Shown here in pieces: positions 26,258 to 35,889 of a stretch of 64,000 bases of DNA. Positions within the stretch are counted from its first letter, which is position 1. The number at the start of each line of letters is the position of its first letter. The position numbers and the translations under genes are program-made. The notes beneath the pieces are model-generated. The model was not told the origin of the DNA and did not search any database. It was given only the letters and a program-made list of their open reading frames with translations. This DNA comes from Anabaena azotica FACHB-119 (lineage in GTDB: Bacteria; Cyanobacteriota; Cyanobacteriia; Cyanobacteriales; Nostocaceae): contig NZ_JACJSG010000004.1 of NCBI RefSeq assembly GCF_014697625.1, forward strand, positions 62,001 to 126,000, in the 5' to 3' direction.

Positions 26258-26623
26258 TTTGTATAAGTAGGGCGGGCAAGATGCCCACCCCACAAGAATT
26301 TAATTTAATTTCAATATGCAAATTAGATGTTTTTCAGCTTATTGCTCTTTTTGGTGGGCATTGCCCACCATACTACAGATATTTTAAGTATTCGATTATA
26401 AATTACCAATTAGTATCAGGTCTTTTTATATCTGCTTTTATCTGAGGAAATACGCGATAAGTATTTAAATTCATTTGCGAATTACTAGCTGTTTGTGCTT
26501 CTGCCATTTCTATCAAGTTATATTTTACGTCTTCTGGATAAATTGCAAATATAATGTTATATGACTCGATAAAATTAATTATTTATTTGCATTCATCCAC
26601 TGATTTATTGCTATTTCAACATA
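26258..26623. other. Intergenic region with repeat and gene fragment
   Basis: Contains two versions of a gggcgggcaagatgcccacc-type dispersed hairpin sequence (26270-26380), then the gene fragment described separately at 26403-26585. Otherwise AT-rich. Confidence 0.45.
26403..26585 (-). pseudogene. Truncated gene fragment
   Basis: A minus-strand frame encodes about 58 residues (including SYNIIFAIYPEDVKYNLIEM and TYRVFPQIKADIKRP) to a TAA at 26403-26405. It is closed upstream by a stop with no suitable start except an internal Met. The coherent amino-acid composition suggests the 3' part of a former gene downstream of the nuclease operon. A short gene from the internal ATG is an alternative. 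Confidence 0.35.
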
Positions 26624-27385
26624 TTAAGTATCAGTTTCATATAAAGTTTTTAAATGAGCAGGTAAATCTATTTCTTGAAACTGTTCCGCAGGAGTAGTAG
26701 GAAGTCCGCTTAATTCTGATAAATCTCTAATTTTTCTAATTAATATTTCAATTAAACTTCCATTCTTAGTTAATTCAGATAAATCTTCCTTGTCTAAGAC
26801 AACTACAATTTTATTTGTTCTGGCATGGAAAATTATCTGGCGCAGTCTACAATCACTAACTGCTCTTTGTCTGGTACTACCTCGTTTAGGAAATCCTGAT
26901 GCCCCATTTAATGTAACAAAAATTCCAAGACCTGCACCTCTTAAATTATGCTCCATTATACTGCATAATCTAGCAAATTGCTTATCTGGTAAGGGTGAGT
27001 TTGTCGCCTTTGCTTCAATTACTATATCTCTCTGCTCCCAGTCAAGATATAAAGTTTTACAGACCCCCTTCCAGTAAAGATCATCTCCACTTACTAACAA
27101 ATCATATTGAGGCCCTGCGGACTGAAAACTCTTGATAGTTTGAACACCTTTTAGTCCTTTAAAGGATAAAAGTACAATCTGTTCCAAGAGTTTGCCTGCA
27201 TCCTGGGTTTGTTTGGGTGTTGGCTTGTCTGATTGTATATATATATTAAGTTCGTTTAAATATTGACAAAGTTGTGCATCTGCTTTATGCAGGTAAGAAG
27301 CTAATTTATTTAATGCTGGATTTCCTGATTCCAAGGAATCCATCGCATTAATAATCAATTCCACAAGATCGTCCTGACTTTGCAT
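26624..27385 (-). CDS. PD-(D/E)XK nuclease-like protein, third gene of unknown operon
   Basis: The 253-residue protein has a helical N-terminal half and then a recognisable restriction-endonuclease-like core: Glu69 (KLLEQIV), Asp95 (PQYDLLVSG), Glu124-Ala-Lys126 (DIVIEAKATN) and Gln136 on the next helix. That spacing matches the PD-(D/E)XK fold. It follows the zinc-ribbon gene by 7 bp. The specific family is not one I can name. A DNA-cleaving effector is the most natural reading; structure-specific or RNA substrates are possible. Confidence 0.65.
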   Translation of the reverse strand: MQSQDDLVELIINAMDSLESGNPALNKLASYLHKADAQLCQYLNELNIYIQSDKPTPKQTQDAGKLLEQIVLLSFKGLKGVQTIKSFQSAGPQYDLLVSGDDLYWKGVCKTLYLDWEQRDIVIEAKATNSPLPDKQFARLCSIMEHNLRGAGLGIFVTLNGASGFPKRGSTRQRAVSDCRLRQIIFHARTNKIVVVLDKEDLSELTKNGSLIEILIRKIRDLSELSGLPTTPAEQFQEIDLPAHLKTLYETDT

Positions 27386-27392
27386 GAATCAA

Positions 27393-27758
27393 TCAAACAA
27401 ATTTAATTGGTTGTTTAGATATAGCCATAAGATCAAACGATAACTCATCATAAGTTTCGACAACGCTCTCGCAATTGGGACAAGTCCAAGGTAAATTAGG
27501 AAACCCTATACCATAAGGTATTGCATCTATAGGTACATCTGGCTCACAATTATGATATATGAGCAGCTTCATTTCACAGATGCCTTTAGATTCCAGGTCT
27601 GCTAAGAGTGCCAGAGCATCAGAGTATTCTATACCTAATTGCACAGCAAGTTGATGCGGCATTACGTTGGTCGATGCCTTCATAAAATACTTGCTCAGTT
27701 CCGCTTTTTGATTTTCAGATAAGAAGCCCAAATGACTCTTGTGGATGAAGCTAGTCAT
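27393..27758 (-). CDS. Winged-helix / zinc-ribbon-like protein, second gene of operon
   Basis: I use the ATG at 27758, with AAGG 6 nt upstream, giving 121 residues; a TTG at 27779 would add 7 and overlap the previous gene. Residues about 31-68 (MPHQLAVQLGIEYSDALALL) look like a winged helix. The C-terminal part has Cys71 and a CPNC pair (Cys93/96), suggesting a zinc site. The size and location between two larger genes suggest an adaptor or regulator. Confidence 0.55.
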   Translation of the reverse strand: MTSFIHKSHLGFLSENQKAELSKYFMKASTNVMPHQLAVQLGIEYSDALALLADLESKGICEMKLLIYHNCEPDVPIDAIPYGIGFPNLPWTCPNCESVVETYDELSFDLMAISKQPIKFV

Positions 27759-27768
27759 GACCTTAGCC

Positions 27769-28881
27769 TTAAAGTCCAAGTTCTCTCAGCAGAAATTCAA
27801 GAACGGACGTACTACCACCATAATACCCTGAATAGCACTTGAGATGCTGAAGAGAATCTTGTGTTGTAGAGTTAGGTTTTAGTCCAAAATAGCAGTGTGC
27901 CTTAAGAAGACGCTTAATTTTAACTTTTTTTAACTCGTCTATCTCCATTTCAGCCTGCGATAATTCCTGATCCAGTTGAAACTCATAAGATTTAGTTCCC
28001 CATTTCTGAACCAAAGTTAATAAAATAGCTTCTTCAGCATCATGAATTTTTTCTGGATCACCTACTAAACCAAGTTTATCTAAAACCGAATTAGCTAATT
28101 TCTCTGAAAGAGCTTGTAATCCTTTAACATCAATCTCCTGAACTCCTGCACTATGAGCATTGATAGCTAGTCCAGATGCTTCCGCTCTAATACGTAAATG
28201 TCGCCATTTATACGGAGAATGATTGAGATATTTATCCCACATATCATGCAAAACAAGCTTATGAAGGTTGGGATAACTCCATTGCACTCGGCAATGTTCA
28301 GCCAATTCGTCAAAAAACACAGGAATATGATGCCAGAAAGGAAATTGAGAGGGTTCTATACGTTCACTTGTTATTGAACTAAAGGTAAAACCATTCCAAG
28401 ATAAAGCTACATAATCTTGTGCTAACTCAGCAATAACAGACCAGCGAATATAACGCTCATCGGTTTGACTAGCATCTCCCGAACCTCGACGCACATAATC
28501 AACAATTCTACGAGTTCTGATATACCATTTCTTATTAGGTTGATTCGGTTCGTGAATTGGCCCATACCAACCTTCATTACCAAATTCTTGTAACAAAGAT
28601 GCAGCAGAATTTAGTTGTGGTGTAACAGTGCAAGCACCTTTTTTCAAGCTTAACCATGTTCTCGACTGTTTCACATATGCTAGTAATATTTCATCTGCAG
28701 TAAGCTTACCTGCTTCAAGTGCATTGACTATATTTAATGCTAATTCACCTTTTTTAGCTCGACTTGCTCCAGATGAAATAAGTTGGAGGGTTTCAACAGT
28801 AAACTCACTACTAGATAAAAATTTCTCACAAAATTCCCTACCCGGAGAAAACCCTTGATCAACAAAAGCGTTAATACTCAT
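27769..28881 (-). CDS. Large protein of unknown family, first gene of operon
   Basis: The 370-residue soluble protein shows no signal peptide, membrane helix or nucleotide-binding motif. It has a helical N-terminus (about 1-85), a middle region rich in Trp and His (WYGPIHEPNQPNKKWYIR, FPFWHHIPVFFDELAEH) and a helical C-terminus ending ECLLREL-like (SVLEFLLRELGL). The stop lies 10 bp before the next start. I do not recognise it; a sensor or nucleic-acid-recognition role within the operon is inference only. Confidence 0.55.
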   Translation of the reverse strand: MSINAFVDQGFSPGREFCEKFLSSSEFTVETLQLISSGASRAKKGELALNIVNALEAGKLTADEILLAYVKQSRTWLSLKKGACTVTPQLNSAASLLQEFGNEGWYGPIHEPNQPNKKWYIRTRRIVDYVRRGSGDASQTDERYIRWSVIAELAQDYVALSWNGFTFSSITSERIEPSQFPFWHHIPVFFDELAEHCRVQWSYPNLHKLVLHDMWDKYLNHSPYKWRHLRIRAEASGLAINAHSAGVQEIDVKGLQALSEKLANSVLDKLGLVGDPEKIHDAEEAILLTLVQKWGTKSYEFQLDQELSQAEMEIDELKKVKIKRLLKAHCYFGLKPNSTTQDSLQHLKCYSGYYGGSTSVLEFLLRELGL

Positions 28882-29011
28882 AAACTATTGCTCAAAATAT
28901 TGTGTCCATGCACTTAAAAGGTGGTTAAAAGAAGAGCATAGCAAAAAGTATATACGCCTAAGCAATTAATAGTAGGGCAGGAAACATACCTGCCCCCTAA
29001 AAAAACAAAAC

Positions 29012-31765
29012 TTAACCCAAAGCGGAGTTTAACTCGCTCTGTGCTTGTTCCAAGGCTGCTGGTAATTGACTCGCATCGCGTCCACCGGCTTGGGCGAGGT
29101 TTGGTCTACCGCCGCCGCCACCACCGCAAATTTTGGCGATCGCACCAATAAATTTCCCCGCCTGTAAGCCTTTCTTGTTGACTTCTGGGCTAAAAGCTGC
29201 TACTAAGCTCACTTTGTCGGCTTCGGGAACGGAACCCAGTACCACCGCACCGTTACCAATTTTCTGTAATAGGCGTTCGGCTGCACTTTTCAATGATTCC
29301 GGGTCAACGCCTTCTAACTGGGCGACTATTATCTTATGGTCGCCTACAGTTGCGGCTGTTTGCAGTAGGCTGTCAGATTTGGCGATCGCTAGTTGCGATT
29401 TCAGATTTTCCAGTTGCTTCTCTGCTGTTCTCAGTTCGTTTTGCAGTGTGGTGATTCTCTCTGGTAGTTCTTCGGGTTTGACTTTAAAGCGATCGCTTAA
29501 ATCCTTAACTACTTTATCCCGCACATTCAAATAATCCAACACAGCCGGGCCGGAAACCGCCTCAATTCGCCGCACACCAGAAGCAACGCCAGCTTCAGAA
29601 ATAATCTTGAATACGCCAATTTCCGCCGTATTGCTGACGTGTGTACCACCGCACAGTTCCATCGACACACCAGGGAAATCTATCACCCGCACTTCATCAC
29701 CATATTTTTCGCCAAACATGGCTACTGCACCTCTAGCTTTAGCCTCAGCTAAGGGTAATATTTTAATATTAGCAGAATGGGCTTCCGCAATCCAGGTGTT
29801 AATTTGTTCTTCGACTTGTTGAATTTCCTCTGTTGTCAAGGCGCGGGGACAGTTGAAGTCAAAGCGCAATCTATCGAAGGATACCAAAGAACCAGCTTGT
29901 GATATCCCCTCATCAACGAATTTCTTCAACGCTGCTTGTAATAGGTGGGTGGCGGTGTGGTTGGCTTGGGCGCGACGACGACATGAGCGGTCAATTTGGG
30001 CGCTGACATTATCGCCTACGCGCAGAGTTCCCCGTTCAATGCGTCCGAAGTGGACAAAGAAATCTGATTCTTTCTTGACATCTTCCACCCGCAAGACAAG
30101 ACCATCGCCGGAGATATAACCGCGATCGCCTATTTGTCCACCAGACTCAGCATAAAATGGCGTTTTGTCAAGTACCACTTGTACATCTGTTCCCGCTTCG
30201 GCTTCCTCTTGGGAAACACCACCCACTAACAACACTTCCACCTTCGCTGTCGCCGCCGATTGTTTATAACCGATAAACTCAGTAGCGTGGATATGTTCGG
30301 CGAGTTTGTCGAGGGAACCTTGCACAGTTAAGTCGATGGTTTCGTGGGCAGATTGAGAACGTTTTCGCTGTTCTTCCATTGCCTCATTGAAACCCTTAAC
30401 ATCAATGGTTAAACCATTTTCTTCTGCAATTTCTTGGGTTAGTTCTAAGGGAAAGCCATAGGTATCATACAGGGTAAACGCTTCATATCCACTAATCCGA
30501 TATGCGTCTTCAGCATTAATAGGAGACATACCAGAAGGTTTCTTATTTTTGATTTCCATTAATAGAGCATTAGCTTCAGCATCTATTGGCGAAACCATTG
30601 AAGATGAAGATTTTGGCACATCTACTTTTTTGCTGTTAATGATAGCAGCTAGGAGTTTTTCACCCCTATCCAGGGTTTTGAGGAAATTTGCTTCTTCCCT
30701 GGCGAGTTCCGCCTTGATTGCGGCTTCTCGTTGGCGGACGTTGGGGTATGCTGATTCAGAAAGAGCGATCGCAGTTTCCGCAACTTGGTTAATAAACTCC
30801 CCAGTAATCCCAATCAAGCGTCCATGACGCACCACCCGCCGAATTAATCGCCGCAACACGTAACCCCGCCCCACGTTGGAAGCGCGGATCTCATCAGCAA
30901 TCATGTGAACCACGGAACGGACATGATCACCGATAACTTTTAGGGAAACTTTGGTATTTTCGTCGCTGCTGTGGTAGTCAATCCCTGCGATTTTTGCTGC
31001 TGTTTCGATAATGGGGAAAATTAGGTCTGTTTCGTAATTATTCGGTACTTGTTGCAGAATTTGGGTGATTCTCTCCAAGCCCATCCCCGTATCGATGTTT
31101 TTGTTTTGCAGTGGTGTTAAGTTACCCGACGCATCCCGATTGTACTGCATGAATACCAAGTTATAGAACTCGATAAACCGGGTATCGTCTTCTAAATCTA
31201 TATTCTCATCACCCCGTTCTGGGTGAAAATCATAATAAATTTCCGAACAAGGGCCACAGGGGCCAGTGGGGCCAGATACCCAAAAGTTATCATCTGCACC
31301 CATGCGCTTGATTCTCGCTTCTGAGACACCAATTTGGTCGCGCCAAATGGCGTAGGCTTCATCATCATCTTCAAAGACGCTGACGACTAAGCGTTCCTTG
31401 GGTAAACCAAACACTTCTGTGGAAATTTCCCAACCCCAGGCGATCGCTTGTTCTTTAAAATAATCACCAAAGCTGAAATTACCCAGCATTTCAAAGAAAG
31501 TTTGGTGGCGTTTGGTGCGTCCGACATTTTCGATATCGTTGGTACGGATACACTTTTGCGAAGTTGTCGCCCGTTTAAATTCTGGTGTGCGCTGTCCCAG
31601 GAAGATAGGCTTAAATGGTAGCATCCCCGCGATCGTCAGCAGCACGGTGGGATCTTCTGGTACTAGGGAAGCACTTGGTAAAATCTGGTGTCCCCTTTGA
31701 GCGTAGAAGTTGAGGAATAGAGAACGAATTTCGTGACCGCTAAGGTGCTGGGGGTTTGAAGACAT
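29012..31765 (-). CDS. alaS: Alanyl-tRNA synthetase
   Basis: The 917-residue protein has the class II catalytic core ([35 protein letters not shown]), the editing-domain zinc motif (HTATH around 597 and CGGTHV around 700) and the C-terminal coiled coil and glycine-rich domain. It charges tRNA-Ala and clears mischarged Ser or Gly. An unusual insertion at about 378-425 with an internal near-repeat ([11 protein letters not shown] / [10 protein letters not shown]) makes it longer than the usual 875 or so residues. Confidence 0.97.
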   Translation of the reverse strand: MSSNPQHLSGHEIRSLFLNFYAQRGHQILPSASLVPEDPTVLLTIAGMLPFKPIFLGQRTPEFKRATTSQKCIRTNDIENVGRTKRHQTFFEMLGNFSFGDYFKEQAIAWGWEISTEVFGLPKERLVVSVFEDDDEAYAIWRDQIGVSEARIKRMGADDNFWVSGPTGPCGPCSEIYYDFHPERGDENIDLEDDTRFIEFYNLVFMQYNRDASGNLTPLQNKNIDTGMGLERITQILQQVPNNYETDLIFPIIETAAKIAGIDYHSSDENTKVSLKVIGDHVRSVVHMIADEIRASNVGRGYVLRRLIRRVVRHGRLIGITGEFINQVAETAIALSESAYPNVRQREAAIKAELAREEANFLKTLDRGEKLLAAIINSKKVDVPKSSSSMVSPIDAEANALLMEIKNKKPSGMSPINAEDAYRISGYEAFTLYDTYGFPLELTQEIAEENGLTIDVKGFNEAMEEQRKRSQSAHETIDLTVQGSLDKLAEHIHATEFIGYKQSAATAKVEVLLVGGVSQEEAEAGTDVQVVLDKTPFYAESGGQIGDRGYISGDGLVLRVEDVKKESDFFVHFGRIERGTLRVGDNVSAQIDRSCRRRAQANHTATHLLQAALKKFVDEGISQAGSLVSFDRLRFDFNCPRALTTEEIQQVEEQINTWIAEAHSANIKILPLAEAKARGAVAMFGEKYGDEVRVIDFPGVSMELCGGTHVSNTAEIGVFKIISEAGVASGVRRIEAVSGPAVLDYLNVRDKVVKDLSDRFKVKPEELPERITTLQNELRTAEKQLENLKSQLAIAKSDSLLQTAATVGDHKIIVAQLEGVDPESLKSAAERLLQKIGNGAVVLGSVPEADKVSLVAAFSPEVNKKGLQAGKFIGAIAKICGGGGGGRPNLAQAGGRDASQLPAALEQAQSELNSALG

Positions 31766-32016
31766 GGGAGGAAAGTAAAAAGTAGTTTAATTATATTTAC
31801 TTTATAAATGACCTCTGAACTCAACGTAATAACCAATCGCTGATTTTCTAAGAAATCACCCTAATTGTTTGGTCTGACTTTTCACGGCATCTAGAAGACC
31901 TCACTTCCATTCCTCTCTCCTACAAGGAGAGAGGCTTTGATTTCTCCCCCTTCCCTACGAGGGAAGGGGGCTGGGGGGTTAGGTCTGACGTTGACTTTTC
32001 CACATAACGTGAAAAG

Positions 32017-33180
32017 TTAGATTGTTTGGTAGGCTTGGAGCATTTGCCCGGCGATCGCATCCCAGCTAAAATTTTCTAAGGCGTAATTTTGGGCATTTAA
32101 CCCCCGACGCTTGCATTCTTGGGGGTTTTGCAATGCTTGTTGTAATAATTCCACTAGTGACTCCACCTCTGTTGTCCCCACCCAGCCAGACTCACTATCA
32201 CGCACTTGTTCCCAGATATGTACTTGGTCGGAAATAACTACAGGTACACCCGCAACCATTGCTTCGGCTACCGCAATCCCGAAGTTTTCGTAATATGAAG
32301 GTAGGACGAATAAATCAGCAGCTTGGAGTAAACTAACTTTTAATTCCCCTGTGACAAAGCCTGTAATGGTACTGTGCGATCGCAGTGATGAATTAGCCAT
32401 CTGGTCTTTTATTTTTTGTTCAAAATCTGGGTCTTGGGGGTTGGTTCCCGCTAAGACAAAATGAAAGTTATTACCAGATACTAATAGTTTTTCTAAAGCA
32501 GGTATTAATAAGTTTAACCCCTTTTTCGGCTCAATTCGCGACATAAATAATATCAATGGTACACCTTGAGGTATTCCCAACTGACTCAGCACTGTATTCT
32601 CTACTTTTTTTTGCTGAGGAATTACACCCAAAGGTATCACTAAATCCCTTGTAGTTACGCCAAATCTTGCTGATATTTTAGCTTCTTGTTCGCTAGTAAA
32701 ATGAATAGCTGTTGCACCAGCTAAATTACGCCGTTCAATAATTTCTACATACAGTTTTTTTAATTGCTTTTTCTTCTGTAAATCAGCCGGGTCAAGAGTA
32801 CCCAAGGGTCGTAAAATATAAGGCAATTTTTTTTGCCGACATACAGTAGCAGCCGCACTACTTACAGGCGAAAATAAAGCATGAATATGAGCTATATCAT
32901 ACTCGTGAGCGTGAATATTTAACCATTTGAGTAAATCTAAAGAAAACTTATAACGCCGGAATGGCGAACAGCGAAAATAAATTATTTCATAACCATCTTG
33001 TTTAATAGGAACATTCAACGGTACATCTAAAGGTTTTTGACCACTATCACCATTACTATCAGTTGTAATCACTGTCACTTCTGCACCTGCTTTAGCTAAC
33101 GCAGGCGCTAACCCTAAAACCATTTGACTAGGGCCGCCATAAACCAGAGAAATTGAGGGAACAATTTGTAAAATTTTCAT
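32017..33180 (-). CDS. Family 4 glycosyltransferase
   Basis: The 387-residue GT-B protein begins MKILQIVPSISLVYGGPSQM. It contains the donor-site segments MSRIEPKKGLNLLIPAL and LPSYYENFGIAVAEAMVAGVPVV with the ExxxxxxxE motif typical of GT4. It adds a sugar to a lipid-linked or polymer acceptor. It is the last gene of a four-gene minus-strand polysaccharide cluster. The sugar specificity cannot be read. Confidence 0.85.
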   Translation of the reverse strand: MKILQIVPSISLVYGGPSQMVLGLAPALAKAGAEVTVITTDSNGDSGQKPLDVPLNVPIKQDGYEIIYFRCSPFRRYKFSLDLLKWLNIHAHEYDIAHIHALFSPVSSAAATVCRQKKLPYILRPLGTLDPADLQKKKQLKKLYVEIIERRNLAGATAIHFTSEQEAKISARFGVTTRDLVIPLGVIPQQKKVENTVLSQLGIPQGVPLILFMSRIEPKKGLNLLIPALEKLLVSGNNFHFVLAGTNPQDPDFEQKIKDQMANSSLRSHSTITGFVTGELKVSLLQAADLFVLPSYYENFGIAVAEAMVAGVPVVISDQVHIWEQVRDSESGWVGTTEVESLVELLQQALQNPQECKRRGLNAQNYALENFSWDAIAGQMLQAYQTI

Positions 33181-33536
33181 TTTTCTAAATAGAGAGACTT
33201 AATAAAATATAAGTTTGTAGTAAGGACTTTAGTCCTTTAAAACTCAGCAACAGAGCGATAATTCGCTCTCTGGGTTCTCTACGAGACGCTTACGCGAACA
33301 CTACGAACAACAACTCATCTTATACCAATTCTCTGTAACGATGCACTTAATAAAATGTTCTTCCTTTGCTCCTTTGCGCCTCTGCGTGAGGTTAATAATC
33401 TACAGTATTAAGTGCAGCATTATGGAGAAATGGTATTACATTTAATTATGTCTACCTACTTAAAAATATTAAAACTCTGTGTCTCTGTGTTTAATTATTT
33501 CACCACAGAGACACAGAGGCACAGAGGAAACTTAAT
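33181..33536. other. Intergenic region, repeat-rich
   Basis: Holds a ttgtagtaaggactttagtcctt element related to 50889-50934, a gacgcttacgcgaac repeat, the MITE-like element at 33322-33436 and a cacagagacacagagg direct/inverted repeat just before the next gene. No gene is supported. Confidence 0.55.
33322..33436. mobile_element. MITE-like nested inverted repeat
   Basis: Ends ataccaattctc and gagaaatggtat are near-perfect inverted repeats, and inside them gatgcacttaata (33340-33352) pairs with tattaagtgcagc (33406-33418). The 115-bp size and nesting match a non-autonomous transposon or folded repeat. Confidence 0.55.
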
Positions 33537-34712
33537 CTAAGTATTCACTAATTCTTGATAAAAATCATATTGTTGCTTGGCTACAGCTTTATTTGTATAT
33601 TTAACCATAGCTTTTTGATAACCCTTTGCACCCAGTTCTTGAGTTAGATTTGGTTTTTCCATTAGTTGGAATAAGCAATTTGCTAATGCTTGCACATCAC
33701 CTTCAGGAAAGACTAAACCAGCATCCCCAATTACATGAGGTATTTCGCCAGAATTAGAACCAATTACTGGTACTCTGCAAGCCATAGCCTCGATTAATAC
33801 ATGACCAAATTGTTCTTTCCAACCTACAGAAGTTAAAGTTTTAAATTTATAAGTTGTTTCTGAAGGTAATAACAAAGTAGTCATTACATTAATGTAATTA
33901 GCGACTTCGTTATGTGGTACACTTTCTACCAAAATCACCCTATCTTGGATATTATTTTCTGAGGCAACTTTAACTATTTCCTCTTGTAATGAACCTCGAC
34001 CTAATAATAATAGTTTCCAGGGTTTATCAAGTGGTAATTTAGTTAATGCCTGCAAAAGTGTCAGTAAACCTTTTTCTGGCACAAATCGCCCAACGAAGCC
34101 AATAACAAATTCACCCGGTTGAATACCCAACTTAGCAGCTAATTCCGGTTGTGGTTGAGGTGTAAATAAAGTTTCATCCACACCCAACTGTGGCATAACT
34201 TTAATTGGGCCTTTATATCCCCGTTGTTTTAAAATTTCTGCCCCATCTTGATTACCGGAAATAATACCGTGGCTGTTACTAAGGTTAAACTTTTCTAATA
34301 GAGCAATTGGTAATTTTAACTCGTAAGGTAAATTCCACCAAGTAAAAAAGACATTTTTTGCCTTAAGCCCTAATAGTTGATTTAAAACAATTAACTGGGT
34401 ATATGCAAGTCCTCTAGACCCTTGTTCTACTTGTATTACTTCGGGGCGAAACTCACGTAATAATGAGATTAAATCAGCCCCAAATGTGAGTAGACCTTGG
34501 TGGTTTTGACTAAAATTGGTAACTGGAACTATTTTAAATGCACCTTCATCCCGATACTGGGTTGCAATAATTTTATTCTGCACACCCCCAGGTTTCCAAG
34601 TTTTAGGGACTACAACTGTAACTTCAATCCCTGGTTCTAGTTGAGATAAAGCACGGAGTTTTTCGCAGTTCAGGTCTACGATATAAGTATGACTGGCAAC
34701 TAAAATTCTCAT
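33537..34712 (-). CDS. Family 4 glycosyltransferase
   Basis: The 391-residue GT-B protein has an N-terminal acceptor domain and a donor domain with IGFVGRFVPEKGLLTLLQAL and HVLIEAMACRVPVIGSNSGEIP, including the conserved Glu pair. It is a paralog-like companion of the gene at 32017 in the same polysaccharide cluster. The sugar is unknown. Confidence 0.85.
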   Translation of the reverse strand: MRILVASHTYIVDLNCEKLRALSQLEPGIEVTVVVPKTWKPGGVQNKIIATQYRDEGAFKIVPVTNFSQNHQGLLTFGADLISLLREFRPEVIQVEQGSRGLAYTQLIVLNQLLGLKAKNVFFTWWNLPYELKLPIALLEKFNLSNSHGIISGNQDGAEILKQRGYKGPIKVMPQLGVDETLFTPQPQPELAAKLGIQPGEFVIGFVGRFVPEKGLLTLLQALTKLPLDKPWKLLLLGRGSLQEEIVKVASENNIQDRVILVESVPHNEVANYINVMTTLLLPSETTYKFKTLTSVGWKEQFGHVLIEAMACRVPVIGSNSGEIPHVIGDAGLVFPEGDVQALANCLFQLMEKPNLTQELGAKGYQKAMVKYTNKAVAKQQYDFYQELVNT

Positions 34713-34820
34713 AAATATTTGTTTAGTTGTTAGTTGTAAGGCAGTGCGTTGGGCGGGTCTCCCGACTTAAAGCAACTGCCGAACCCGTAGGGTCAGTTGT
34801 CAGTTGTCAATGGCTAATGA

Positions 34821-35816
34821 CTAATGACTCTTGACTAATGACTCTTGATCGAGATGAGTGTAAATTTGACCATCATTCCAAGGTGACTGGATGACGGTTC
34901 CTAAAGCTTTGAGAAAACCTAATGTATAGAATACTGCACGGCTGAGAATTTTGGCAGGAGAACCGCTTTTGTGACAAGGGGGACGACCCAGGACATGACA
35001 ATCAAATAAGCGGGCGTATAAGCGTAGGGCTTGGCTAACGTTGAGGTTTTTCAATCCCAGGAGGAAATGATTGTGGTAGAAGGTGAATTGATATTGGAGC
35101 GATCGCGTACTAATATCATGACAACCCCCTGTTTCTTCACCTAAGTGAATTAAATCTGCCTCTGGGTCATACCAAATTTTATACCCTGTCCGCCGAAACC
35201 TCAGACAAAAATCTGATTCTTCACGCACTGCACTTCCACCAAATCTTTCATCAAACCTCAGTCCGTGTTTGGTAAAAATCTCTCGCCGAAAAGACATATT
35301 ACAACCCCTAGCAGTCAACACTTGCTGGGGTTTAATCGTATGTACTAAGTCGATATGATACCAAGCAATTCCCGGATCCATTGCTTCTGGCGGTAAATAT
35401 TCAATCTCTAAATTTCCCCCAGAATCACCTAATTTCATTCTGTCAAATACGCGACCTGCAACAGCCCCCACCTCTGGATTTTGGATGTAATTTTTAGCAT
35501 GGGCTGCTAAAAAACCAGGTTTTAACTTGACATCATCATCAATAAATAAAATTATTTCCCCAGATGAACGCCTGATAGCATAGTTACGTGCGCCTGGTAA
35601 ACTCGCCCAATTTAAGCGAAACCATTTAATCTTCCCGGCGGTTGCGACTTCTTCTAAGTAAGCTTGAATTTCTGGCTTGTGTGTTGGCGACTGGTCTACC
35701 ACCAAAACTTCATAGTTGGGATAATCCTGATTCAAAACATCTACAATGCTATCCTTTAGGGGTTCTTCTCTTCCGTAGGTTGGTATCACTACGGTAATCA
35801 AAGGCAAATTACTCAT
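34821..35816 (-). CDS. Family 2 glycosyltransferase
   Basis: The 331-residue GT-A protein begins with ITVVIPTYGREEPL, followed by the DQSP and FIDDDVKL (DxD metal-binding) motifs and the SMSFRR-type NMSFRREIF segment. It is a typical inverting GT2 with a C-terminal amphipathic region and acts at the inner face of the membrane. It is grouped with two GT4 genes and a polymerase/ligase gene. Confidence 0.86.
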   Translation of the reverse strand: MSNLPLITVVIPTYGREEPLKDSIVDVLNQDYPNYEVLVVDQSPTHKPEIQAYLEEVATAGKIKWFRLNWASLPGARNYAIRRSSGEIILFIDDDVKLKPGFLAAHAKNYIQNPEVGAVAGRVFDRMKLGDSGGNLEIEYLPPEAMDPGIAWYHIDLVHTIKPQQVLTARGCNMSFRREIFTKHGLRFDERFGGSAVREESDFCLRFRRTGYKIWYDPEADLIHLGEETGGCHDISTRSLQYQFTFYHNHFLLGLKNLNVSQALRLYARLFDCHVLGRPPCHKSGSPAKILSRAVFYTLGFLKALGTVIQSPWNDGQIYTHLDQESLVKSH

Positions 35817-35889
35817 ATAAATTTACTACCTAGTTAAAATTAGCTTGCTCAGATTGCCATATTTATCTTGCACCTACTGAGAGTGTAGT

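Noticed and set aside
28955..29000. Hairpin gggcagg/cctgccc as a terminator for alaS
   Set aside because: On the minus strand the stem is not followed by a T-run, and it belongs to a dispersed repeat type.
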